Below, piece after piece: positions 19,742-27,262 of a DNA stretch of 30,495 nt. The notes below the pieces were generated by a model, which was not told where the DNA came from, ran no database searches, and worked only from the letters and a program-made list of their open reading frames with translations. The translations under genes and the position numbers were made by a program. How positions within the stretch are numbered: the stretch's first letter is position 1; the number at the start of each line of letters is the position of its first letter. Source of the stretch: Betaproteobacteria bacterium (GTDB taxonomy: Bacteria; Pseudomonadota; Gammaproteobacteria; Burkholderiales; SG8-41); assembly GCA_025356695.1 (NCBI GenBank), contig JANXSE010000318.1, positions 1 through 30,495 on the forward strand, written 5' to 3'.

Positions 19742-20461
19742 TTACTTTCCGGCGGCCTCCTCCAGTTTTTTGATGGCCGCATCGCGCGAGTCGTGCACGC
19801 GGCGCTCCGCCGTGCGCTGTGCGCTTTCGCCGTCGCCGTCGCGGATCGCGCGTACCAGTTCCTGCCAGTGCCTGACCGATTGCCGTCGCCGCTGTTCGCT
19901 CGACAACCCCAGCTTTGAATAACGCAGCGTCTGCTGCGCCAGTGCCCCAAGTATGTTGCGCAGGCGCACGCTGCGGGTCGCCGTATTGAGCAATCGGTTG
20001 ATTCTGAAAACCGTTTCGACGTATTCGTCGCCTGCGGTCGCATCGCGCGCCTGCCCCGCCAGTCGTTTGACCTCGGCTTCAATCAGCGGTAGCAGCTCGT
20101 GCCGGCGCGGATCTTCGGCGATGTCGCGATCGCGCAGCCCGTTGAGCGCGGCGCGGATATCGAAAATTTCTTTGACTTCGGCGATGGTCAGCTTGGTCAC
20201 TTGGGCGCCGCGGCGCGGCAGGATGGTGACAAGCCCGTCTTTTTCCAGCAGGCGCAGCGCTTCACGCACCGGCCCGCGGCTGACCGCAAATTCACCGGCC
20301 ACCGCCTGCTCCATGATGCGTTGCCCCGGCGCATAGGCGCCCGAGGTGATGCGCGCCGCCAGTTGCGCGGCGATCTGTTCCGGCAGCGAGAGCGTCAGCG
20401 GTGCCGCCGCCAGTGCGGCGGGAGAGGGCGCGGCGGGCGCGTGAGCGGGTTGGCGAGCCAT
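19742..20461 (-). CDS. GntR-family (FCD subclass) transcriptional regulator
   Basis: This 239-residue regulator has a low-complexity Ala/Pro-rich N-terminus (1-22). A GntR winged helix-turn-helix follows (about 25-92: LPEQIAAQLAARITSGAYAP, then EFAVSRGPVREALRLLEKDG and PRRGAQVTKLT), then an all-helical FCD ligand domain (about 100-230). Two later histidines typical of the FCD metal site are present (HWQELVRAI and RRVHDSRD). The first half of the site seems altered, with Asn in INRLLNTATRSVRL where a His is usual. Such proteins usually repress a neighbouring catabolic operon until a carboxylate or acyl-CoA ligand binds. The gene is divergent from the carboxylase operon at 20619, with dyads between them. 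AAGG 7-8 nt upstream supports ATG 20461. Confidence 0.92.
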   Translation of the reverse strand: MARQPAHAPAAPSPAALAAAPLTLSLPEQIAAQLAARITSGAYAPGQRIMEQAVAGEFAVSRGPVREALRLLEKDGLVTILPRRGAQVTKLTIAEVKEIFDIRAALNGLRDRDIAEDPRRHELLPLIEAEVKRLAGQARDATAGDEYVETVFRINRLLNTATRSVRLRNILGALAQQTLRYSKLGLSSEQRRRQSVRHWQELVRAIRDGDGESAQRTAERRVHDSRDAAIKKLEEAAGK

Positions 20462-20481
20462 GTCGCAACCTTACCGGCCTT

Positions 20482-20512
20482 ATTGTCAGATTGTCAACAA
20501 TCTTATTGACAA
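20482..20512. promoter_or_regulatory. Probable operator for the GntR regulator
   Basis: There are two nested dyads: AGATTGT-CA-ACAATCT (20488-20503, perfect 7-bp arms) and TTGTCAA-N8-TTGACAA (20491-20497 and 20506-20512). An extra ATTGTCA lies at 20482-20488. GntR/FCD regulators typically bind short GT/AC palindromes of this size. The right half-site is also the -35 of the carboxylase operon, so binding should block transcription. Its place beside the divergent gntR gene supports autoregulation as well. Confidence 0.75.
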
Positions 20513-20535
20513 CAAAACGGGCCGAAGGCTAGGAT
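20506..20535 (+). promoter_or_regulatory. Candidate sigma70 promoter of the carboxylase operon
   Basis: A consensus -35, TTGACA (20506-20511), and TAGGAT (20530-20535, four of six) are spaced 18 bp apart. The expected start is near 20542, giving a leader of about 77 nt before ATG 20619. Confidence 0.65.
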
Positions 20536-20549
20536 AGCCCCTCACTTTT

Positions 20550-20599
20550 GGCGGGCTGCGCCCCGCCGCTGCGCGCGAACAACGACAACGCGCGCAGCG
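20550..20599 (+). other. Two GC-rich hairpins in the leader of the carboxylase operon
   Basis: Hairpin 1 is GGCGGG (20550-20555) with CCCGCC (20562-20567) and a 6-nt loop. Hairpin 2 is CGCTGCGCGC (20567-20576) with GCGCGCAGCG (20590-20599), a perfect 10-bp stem with a 13-nt loop. Hairpin 2 ends about 10 nt before the GGGGAG Shine-Dalgarno (20609-20614). They share base 20567. There is no T-run, so a structured leader rather than a terminator is the likely role. Confidence 0.5.
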
Positions 20600-20618
20600 C
20601 AAAAGCCCGGGGAGCGTC

Positions 20619-22187
20619 ATGAGCTGGTCCGCAGAGATTGAAGAGATCAAACGCCGCCGCGCGCTGGCCGAGCAATGCGGCGGCGCCGAGGCGGTGGCGC
20701 GCCATCACGCTGCCGGCAAGCTCACTATCCGCGAGCGTATCGGCGGGCTGCTCGATGCGAACAGCTTTCAGGAAGTCGGCAAACTGGCCGGCGCGGCGAA
20801 GTATGACGATGCTGGCAATCTGCTTTCGTTCACACCGTCGCCCTACGTCGCCGGCATCGGCAAAATCGACGGCCGGCCGGTTGCGGTCGGCGGCGAGGAT
20901 TACACCATCAAGGGCGGCGCCGGCTTCGGCGGCGCGCGGCGTAAGGGCGGCCAGGGCGGCTTCATCGAAGATCTCGCCTATCTTTACCGCATACCGCTGG
21001 TGAACCTGATCGATGGCGTCGGCGGTAGCGTGACTTCGATCTCGCGCCGCGGCCATGCGACCTTTCCCGGATCCGGGCCCGACGGCTTCGAGCGCTCAGT
21101 CGAACTGATGGGCGTGGTGCCCGTCGTGAGTGCGGTGATGGGTACCGCTGCTGGCGGCCCCTCGGGTCGCGCCATCCTTGCGCACTGGACCGTGATGGTG
21201 AAAAACAGCAGCCAGATCTTCGCCGCCGGCCCGCCCGTCGTCGAGCGCGCTTACAACACCAAGGTGACGAAGGAAGAGCTTGGCGGTCACAAAATGGCCG
21301 TCGATACCGCCGGCACCATCGATAACGCTGCCGAGTCAGAGGCCGACTGTCTCGCGCAGATCCAGCGCTTTTTGTCGTTCATGCCGTCGAACGTGTGGGA
21401 GCTGCCGCCGCAGACCGCGTGCAGCGATCCACTCGATCGCTGTGAAGACGCGCTGGCCTCCATCGTCCCGCGTTCGCAGCGCCAGCCCTACGACATGCGC
21501 AAGTTAATCAATCTGATCGTCGACCGCGAATCGATCTTTGAAATCCAGCCGAGCTTCGGCCGCGCCGTTATCACCACGCTGGCACGCATGAACGGCATGG
21601 TCGTAGGCATCGTCGCCTACAACCCGATGTTCGGCGGCGTGGTCGATGTCAAGGCGGCGCGCAAGCAGGCGCATTTCACCGAGCTCTGCGACACCTTCAA
21701 CATTCCGCTGATTTTTCTCGTCGATGTGCCGGGTTTTCAGATCGGCATGGAGGCCGAAGCCGCGGGCATCCTGCGTATCGGCATGCAGGCGCGTTATCTC
21801 AACATGCAGCTCACGGTGCCGACGTTTACGGTGGTCGTGCGCAAGTGCTACGGCATGGCCGGCGGCAATACCATCGACCGCAGCGGGCTCAATTTCAAGA
21901 TTGCGTGGCCTTCGGCCGAGTGGGGTTCGCTGCCGATCGAAGGCGGCGTCAAAGCCGCGTTCAAACGCGAACTCGCCGCCGCTGAAGATCCAGTCGCGAA
22001 AGAAGCCGAACTCGAAGCCGAACTCAAACGCATGACGTCCCCCTTTCTCACTGCCGAAGCATTCGGTGTCGAGGATTTGATCGATCCACGCGAAACGCGT
22101 CCCTACCTGTGTCGCTTTCTCGAAGCCGCGCAGGTCGGCATGAAAACGCGGCTCGGACCCAAGGCACGTTTCGGCGTACGCCCGTAA
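20619..22187 (+). CDS. Acyl-CoA carboxylase carboxyltransferase subunit (CT2)
   Basis: This 522-residue member of the carboxyltransferase family is the first gene of the operon. It differs clearly from CT1 and CT3. The N-domain has AGKLTIRERIGGLLDANSF and a GGAGFGGARRKGGQGG stretch. The usual SGAR oxyanion loop is replaced by DGVGGSVTSI (132-141). The C-domain is canonical: YDMRKLINLIVDRESIFEI, AYNPMFGGVVDVKAARK and VDVPGFQIGMEAEAAG (about 368-383), then VRKCYGMAGGN. The C-terminus is extended relative to the CT1/CT3 tail. It may form a mixed beta assembly with CT3, encoded 23 bp downstream, as some actinobacterial acyl-CoA carboxylases use two beta subunits; this is inference. ATG 20619 has a good GGGGAG Shine-Dalgarno. 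Confidence 0.9.
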   Translation: MSWSAEIEEIKRRRALAEQCGGAEAVARHHAAGKLTIRERIGGLLDANSFQEVGKLAGAAKYDDAGNLLSFTPSPYVAGIGKIDGRPVAVGGEDYTIKGGAGFGGARRKGGQGGFIEDLAYLYRIPLVNLIDGVGGSVTSISRRGHATFPGSGPDGFERSVELMGVVPVVSAVMGTAAGGPSGRAILAHWTVMVKNSSQIFAAGPPVVERAYNTKVTKEELGGHKMAVDTAGTIDNAAESEADCLAQIQRFLSFMPSNVWELPPQTACSDPLDRCEDALASIVPRSQRQPYDMRKLINLIVDRESIFEIQPSFGRAVITTLARMNGMVVGIVAYNPMFGGVVDVKAARKQAHFTELCDTFNIPLIFLVDVPGFQIGMEAEAAGILRIGMQARYLNMQLTVPTFTVVVRKCYGMAGGNTIDRSGLNFKIAWPSAEWGSLPIEGGVKAAFKRELAAAEDPVAKEAELEAELKRMTSPFLTAEAFGVEDLIDPRETRPYLCRFLEAAQVGMKTRLGPKARFGVRP

Positions 22188-22210
22188 TTGCAAACCAAGG
22201 AAACCAGGTA

Positions 22211-23746
22211 ATGGCATTCGAAAAATTGATGGCTGAATACGAAACCCGTCGCGCCAAAGCACTCGGCATGGGCGGCCCCGACAAGATCGCGCGGCGCAAA
22301 AAGGCCGGCCAGCTCAACGCGCGCGAACGCGTCGCCGCACTCGTCGATGAAAACAGCTTCATCGAATCCGGCCTGTTCGGCACCTCCGGTGTCTATCCGA
22401 ACGAAGCCGACGAGACGCCGACTGACGGCAAGATTGCCGGCTTTGGTAAAATCAACGGCCGCGATGTTGCGGTGGTGGTCAACGATTTCACCGTCAAAGG
22501 TGCCTCGACCAGCGCGACCAACGGCAAGAAGGTCGGTCACATGAAGCGCACTGCCACCGAACGCGGCATGCCCTTCGTCATCATCGGCGAATCGACCGGT
22601 GCGCGATTGCCCGATGCGATGGGCGCGCGCGGCATGGGCCAGTTGCTCGGCAACGACAACACGCAGTTCCGTCGTGCGCGCGAAACGCCGATGGCCGCCG
22701 CCGTGGTCGGTCCGTCGTTCGGTTCGTCGGCGTGGTTTGCCTGCCTCTCGGATTTCGCCGTCATGCACAAGGGCGCGACGATGGCGGTGTCGAGCCCGCG
22801 CCTGATCGAAATGGCGCTCAATGAAAAAGTGAATCTCGACGAACTCGGCGGCTGGCGGCTGCATACCGAAACCACCGGCCTGATCGATCAAGTAGTCGAT
22901 ACCGAAGAAGAAATGTTTGCGGCGATCAAACGTTTTTTGTCGTATCTGCCGAGCCACAACAACGAAGCGCCCCCCGTGGCACCGGTGCCGGCCGGTTCGG
23001 GCGCCGACATGGCGGGCGTGTTGTCGCTGCTGCCGGAGAAACGCACGCAAGTCTACGACATGCGCAAAATCATCCAGTGCATGGTCGACAAGGACTCGAT
23101 GTTTGAACTGAAGCCGCGCTTCGGCAAGAGCGCGGTAGTGACGTTGTCGCGCATGAACGGCAAGAGCGTCGGCATTGTCGCCAACAATCCGCTGCATCGC
23201 GGCGGTGCGCTTGATGCCGATGCCTGCCGCAAAATCGTCGATTTTCTGGTGATGTGCGATTCCTTCAACATCCCGATTGTGCTGCTCGTCGATACGCCGG
23301 GTTTCCAGATCGGCACCGAGGCGGAGAAGGCCGGCGCGCCGGGCAAAATCATGAACTTCATGAACGCGATGACTTTACTCACCGTGCCGCGCCTCTCGGT
23401 AATTCTGCGCAAGAGCTACGGCCGCGCCTATGTCTGCATGGGCGGCGGCCGCCACACAGATGACATCTCGGCGTGGCCGAGCGCAGAAATCAGTTTCATG
23501 AGCCCCGAGTTCGCCACCACCATCGTGCACGGCGTGAAGCCGGGCGACGCTGATTTCGAAGCGCGGCTCGCCGAGATCGAACAGGGTTCCGACGTCTGGG
23601 GCCTCGCCTCCGTCTATGCCGCGCAGGCGGTGATCAGGCCGGAAGAGACGCGCGATTATTTGATCCGTATGCTTGAGGTTTATCAACTCAGAATGACCAA
23701 AGGTGTCGGGCAGCATCTGATGCGCACCTGGCCGACGAGCTACTGA
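22211..23746 (+). CDS. Acyl-CoA carboxylase carboxyltransferase subunit (CT3)
   Basis: This 511-residue protein has the same length as CT1 and the same start and tail style (MAFEKLMAEY at the start, TWPTSY at the end). The N-domain shows MGGPDKIARRKKAGQLNARE and the oxyanion loop GESTGARLPDAMG (127-139). The C-domain shows YDMRKIIQCMVDKDSMFEL, ANNPLHRGGALDADACRK and VDTPGFQIGTEAEKAG, then KSYGRAYVCMGGG. ATG 22211 is chosen over an upstream in-frame start that would overlap CT2, because it matches the CT1 N-terminus and follows AAGGA (22198-22202). Its TGA overlaps the biotin carboxylase ATG by one base, so CT3 and the carboxylase are translationally coupled and are the most likely partners. 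Confidence 0.92.
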   Translation: MAFEKLMAEYETRRAKALGMGGPDKIARRKKAGQLNARERVAALVDENSFIESGLFGTSGVYPNEADETPTDGKIAGFGKINGRDVAVVVNDFTVKGASTSATNGKKVGHMKRTATERGMPFVIIGESTGARLPDAMGARGMGQLLGNDNTQFRRARETPMAAAVVGPSFGSSAWFACLSDFAVMHKGATMAVSSPRLIEMALNEKVNLDELGGWRLHTETTGLIDQVVDTEEEMFAAIKRFLSYLPSHNNEAPPVAPVPAGSGADMAGVLSLLPEKRTQVYDMRKIIQCMVDKDSMFELKPRFGKSAVVTLSRMNGKSVGIVANNPLHRGGALDADACRKIVDFLVMCDSFNIPIVLLVDTPGFQIGTEAEKAGAPGKIMNFMNAMTLLTVPRLSVILRKSYGRAYVCMGGGRHTDDISAWPSAEISFMSPEFATTIVHGVKPGDADFEARLAEIEQGSDVWGLASVYAAQAVIRPEETRDYLIRMLEVYQLRMTKGVGQHLMRTWPTSY

Positions 23747-25101
23747 TGTTCAACAAAGTTGTTGTCGCCAATCGTGGTGCCGTTGCCGCACGCGTACTGC
23801 GCGCGCTCTACGAAATGGGCATCAAGTCGGTCGCCGTGTATTCCGAAGCGGATTACGGCGCGCCTTATCTTGAGATGGCGGGCGAAACGTTTGCTATCGG
23901 TGCGTCGCCCGCCGCCGACAGTTATCTGAATCAGGACACGCTGCTTGCGGTGTTGAAGAAAGCGAATGCCGATGGCGTGCATCCAGGCTACGGCTTTCTC
24001 TCGGAAAACGCGGGCTTTGCGCAACGCGTTACCGACGCCGGCGTTTGTTTTATTGGCCCCTCGCCGAAATGGATTGAGGCAATGGGCCACAAGACACGCG
24101 CGCGCGACATCGCCGCCGAACACGGCATGCCGATGACCAAAGGCACGGGCGTCTTGCCAGCCGAACCGGACCGCATTCTTGCGGCTGCGCGATCGATCGG
24201 TTATCCGGTGCTGGTAAAGCCGGCCGGTGGTGGTGGTGGCATCGGCATGTTGCCGGCGAAAGACGAATCGGAATTACTGGCAGTGGTCGAGCGCTCGCAA
24301 TCGATGGCGAGTCGCGGCTTCGGCAACGCCGAGGTCTATCTCGAGCGTCTGCTCGAGAAACCGCGCCACATCGAATTCCAGGTGTTAGGCGATCAGCACG
24401 GTGGCGCCGTGCATCTGTTCGAACGCGATTGTTCGGTGCAGCGGCGTAATCAGAAGGTGATCGAAGAAGCCACCGCACCGGCGATCCCGCGCGCCGAGAT
24501 CGATGAAATCGCAGCGAAAGTCACGGCCATGGTCAAGAACATGGGCTACGACAATATCGGCACGGTCGAAATGTTGCGCGGCGCCGACGGCTCGTTCAAT
24601 TTCCTCGAAATGAATACGCGCCTGCAGGTCGAGCACGGTGTGACCGAGGAAATTACCGGGGTCGATCTGGTGCAGGCGCAGATCCGCAGCTCGGCGGGCG
24701 AGAAACTCGCCGACATCCTGCCGGCGAAAATCGAAATCAAGGGCCATGCGATTCAGGCGCGTGTCTACGCCGAAGATCCGAAGAATTTTTATCCCTCGCC
24801 GGGCAAGCTGACGGTGTTCCGTCCGCCGCAGGATGCGTCTGTTCGCGTCGAGACCGGTTACGCCGAAGGCCGCGACGTCACGCCGTTTTACGATCCGATG
24901 ATCGCCAAGGTCATCGTGCACGCGGCCACGCGTGAAGCGGCCATCGACCGCCTGATCGAAGCGCTGGCCGCGTTCGAAATTCAGGGTCTGAAGAACAATA
25001 TCCCCGCTGTACTGACCATTCTGCGCTCCGACCAATTCCGCGACGGCGCGGTGCATACCGGGCTGATTCCTGAAGTCATGACCAAAAAGAAAACCACCTG
25101 A
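23746..25101 (+). CDS. Biotin carboxylase subunit (ATP-grasp)
   Basis: This 451-residue protein has the three-domain biotin carboxylase architecture and no attached biotinyl domain, so it needs the separate carrier at 19505. It carboxylates biotin with bicarbonate and ATP. Key residues, numbered as in E. coli AccC or one less, are present: Lys116, Lys158, His208, Lys237, Glu288, Asn290, Arg292 and Glu296 in FLEMNTRLQVEH. The ATP-binding glycine loop is PAGGGGGIGM. It differs from the consensus in three places: RGA instead of RGE at the N-terminus, Ile for Arg in the glycine loop, and VEHGVTE for VEHPVTE. These suggest a subfamily apart from housekeeping AccC. Its stop overlaps the next start by one base. 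Confidence 0.92.
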   Translation: MFNKVVVANRGAVAARVLRALYEMGIKSVAVYSEADYGAPYLEMAGETFAIGASPAADSYLNQDTLLAVLKKANADGVHPGYGFLSENAGFAQRVTDAGVCFIGPSPKWIEAMGHKTRARDIAAEHGMPMTKGTGVLPAEPDRILAAARSIGYPVLVKPAGGGGGIGMLPAKDESELLAVVERSQSMASRGFGNAEVYLERLLEKPRHIEFQVLGDQHGGAVHLFERDCSVQRRNQKVIEEATAPAIPRAEIDEIAAKVTAMVKNMGYDNIGTVEMLRGADGSFNFLEMNTRLQVEHGVTEEITGVDLVQAQIRSSAGEKLADILPAKIEIKGHAIQARVYAEDPKNFYPSPGKLTVFRPPQDASVRVETGYAEGRDVTPFYDPMIAKVIVHAATREAAIDRLIEALAAFEIQGLKNNIPAVLTILRSDQFRDGAVHTGLIPEVMTKKKTT

Positions 25102-25799
25102 TGAATCCACAAGCCCTGATTGCCGCGGCGAAAAAAGATAAACGCGCCGCGCTCGATGAAATCGCCGGCAAGCAACTGCTGGCGAGTTTTGGTGTGACGG
25201 TGCCGAAATCGGTGGTTGTGACTGATACTGCGGCTGTCGCAAAGGCGATTGCCGGCATGCGGCCGCCGTTTGCATTGAAAGTGATGTCGCCGGAGATACT
25301 GCACAAAAGCGATGCCGGCGGCGTGAAGATCGGTCTGAAAAGCGCCGAGGAAGTCGCGCAGGCGATCACCAGTATGGCTGCCGCACCGCAAATTAAAAAA
25401 GCGCGCGTCGATGGCTGGCTGATTGAAGAGATGGCACCGGCCGGACAGGAAGTGGTGGTCGGCGCCGTGCGCGATCCGAACTTCGGCCCGCTGGTGATGG
25501 TGGGTCTGGGCGGTATTTTCGTCGAGATTCTCGCCGACGTGGCTTTTCGCATTTGTCCGATTACGCGTCTGGACGCCGCTGAAATGCTCGACGATTTGAA
25601 GGGCGTAGCGCTGCTCGACGGCGCGCGCGGTCGCGTGCGCGCTTCGCGCGAGGCCATCATCGACGTGCTGATGAAAGTCGGCGGCGAAAACGGTCTGCTC
25701 ATGCAGCATGCTGACGACTTCAAGGAAGCCGACATCAATCCGCTGATCGTTTCAGCCAATGGCGCGGTCGCCGTCGATGCGAGGTTCGTGCTCGCATGA
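25101..25799 (+). CDS. ADP-forming acyl-CoA synthetase, beta (ATP-grasp) subunit
   Basis: This 232-residue protein is a stand-alone ATP-grasp_5 domain, the nucleotide-binding half of ADP-forming acetate/acyl-CoA ligases. Motifs: ALKVMSPEILHKSDAGGVKI (the HKSDAGGV loop carries the beta-subunit histidine), IEEMAPAGQEVVVGAVRDPN, FGPLVMVGLGGIFVEIL and DINPLIV near the end. With the alpha subunit it interconverts acyl-CoA + ADP + phosphate and free acid + ATP + CoA. ATG 25101 overlaps the preceding TGA by one base, and its end overlaps the alpha gene by 4 bp (ATGA), so beta and alpha are made in a coupled way. In many bacteria the two parts are fused in one chain; here they are split. Confidence 0.9.
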   Translation: MNPQALIAAAKKDKRAALDEIAGKQLLASFGVTVPKSVVVTDTAAVAKAIAGMRPPFALKVMSPEILHKSDAGGVKIGLKSAEEVAQAITSMAAAPQIKKARVDGWLIEEMAPAGQEVVVGAVRDPNFGPLVMVGLGGIFVEILADVAFRICPITRLDAAEMLDDLKGVALLDGARGRVRASREAIIDVLMKVGGENGLLMQHADDFKEADINPLIVSANGAVAVDARFVLA

Positions 25800-27238
25800 A
25801 CGCCATCGTCGAACGCTTTAATCCGCTGTTCAAACCAAAGACTGTTGCCGTCGTCGGTGCCTCGACCAAGGGCACCGCATTGCCCAATGTCTTCATCCGC
25901 CGCATCCGCGAACTCGGCTTTACCGGCGCGATTTATCCGATCCATCCGAGTGCGCCCGAAATCGACGGCCTCAAGGCTTATCGCAGTCTCGCCGAAACGC
26001 CCGAACCCATCGACTACACTTTCATTGCGATCGCCGGTGCGCAGATTCCGCCGTTGTTGGCGGCGGCCAATGGCCGCGTGCGCTTTGCGCAGGTGATTTC
26101 CAGCGGCTTCGGCGAAGTCGATGAAGGCCGCGATCTGCAGCAAAAACTGGTCGATGCGGCGCGCGCCGGCGGCATGCGCTTGCTCGGGCCGAACTGCCTC
26201 GGCATTTATTCACCGCGTGGGCACCTGACTTTTACCGAAATCGGCCCACGCTCTGCCGGCAGCGTCGGGGTGGTGTCGCAAAGCGGCGGCCTCGGCACCG
26301 ACATCGTGCGGCGCGGGCTCAACCGCGGCATCAAGTTTTCGGGGCTGGTCACGGTCGGTAACTGCGCCGATATCGGCCCCAGCGACCTGCTCGAGTATTA
26401 CTTCGCTGATCCGGAAACCAAAGTGATCGGCATGTACATCGAGACCGCACGCGATGCGCGGCGCATTTTCGAAATACTGCGTGCTGAAAAAGCGCGCAAG
26501 CCGGTGGTGCTGCTCAAAGGCGGCCGCACCAAGCTCGGCCTTGCCGCCGCGGTGTCGCATACCGGTTCGCTGGCCGGCGATGATCGCGCCTGGGTTGCGC
26601 TGTCGCGCCAGACCGGCTGCATTCTCACCGAATCGCTTGACGAATTCATCGACGCGCTGCTGATTTTCCAGACCCTGACACCGCGCACTGACAAGCCGAC
26701 CGAACGCGTCGTGCTCTTCGGTAACGGCGGCGGTGCCAGCGTGCTGGCCACGGACACCTACGCGCGACTCGGCCTGGAAGTCGCACCGTTTGCGCAGGAC
26801 ACTATTACCGCGTTGGCCGAACTCAATCTGCCGCCGGGCACCAGCATCACCAATCCGGTCGATTGCCCGGTTGGCACCTTGCAGCAGGACGACGGCCGCG
26901 TCGCCGAAAAAATCGTCGACATTATCTACGGCATCGGCAAACCCGAGGCGCTGGTCATGCATCTGAACATGGCGCCTTTCGTCGGCCGCTCCAAACCCGA
27001 GGTGCTCGACAACGTGGTGCTTGCCGCCATGCGCGTGCAATCGAAGTTTCCGGGCCTTGCGCACTTCCTGCTGGTGCTGCGTTCCGACGGTGACGAACAG
27101 ATCGAGGCGCGCAAGCGTGAATTCCGTGCCAAGGCGGTTGAACTCGGCATCCCGGTGTTTGATGAAATCGGCGATGCGGGACACGCCTTGAAAGCATTGC
27201 GCGCACATGAACGCTTCGTGCAGTCGCGACGCGGGTAA
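25796..27238 (+). CDS. ADP-forming acyl-CoA synthetase, alpha (CoA-ligase) subunit
   Basis: This 480-residue protein has a CoA-binding Rossmann domain (about 10-130: KTVAVVGASTKGTALPNVF, VISSGFGE, LLGPNCLGIY). A succinyl-CoA-ligase-like domain follows (about 150-290: GVVSQSGGLGTDIVRRGLNR, VGNCADIGPSDLLEYY, then the phosphohistidine motif AVSHTGSLAGDDRAW). The C-terminal third is a further ligase domain (FGNGGGASVLATD, SITNPVDCP). It completes the enzyme started by the beta subunit upstream. The family spans acetate, branched and aryl acids, so the substrate is open. The direction could be acid activation, or ATP recovery from an acyl-CoA product. The gene starts in an ATGA overlap and is followed by a TctC-type gene 24 bp later. 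Confidence 0.92.
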   Translation: MNAIVERFNPLFKPKTVAVVGASTKGTALPNVFIRRIRELGFTGAIYPIHPSAPEIDGLKAYRSLAETPEPIDYTFIAIAGAQIPPLLAAANGRVRFAQVISSGFGEVDEGRDLQQKLVDAARAGGMRLLGPNCLGIYSPRGHLTFTEIGPRSAGSVGVVSQSGGLGTDIVRRGLNRGIKFSGLVTVGNCADIGPSDLLEYYFADPETKVIGMYIETARDARRIFEILRAEKARKPVVLLKGGRTKLGLAAAVSHTGSLAGDDRAWVALSRQTGCILTESLDEFIDALLIFQTLTPRTDKPTERVVLFGNGGGASVLATDTYARLGLEVAPFAQDTITALAELNLPPGTSITNPVDCPVGTLQQDDGRVAEKIVDIIYGIGKPEALVMHLNMAPFVGRSKPEVLDNVVLAAMRVQSKFPGLAHFLLVLRSDGDEQIEARKREFRAKAVELGIPVFDEIGDAGHALKALRAHERFVQSRRG

Positions 27239-27262
27239 ACTGGCGGCCTCAGGGGAGGAACC

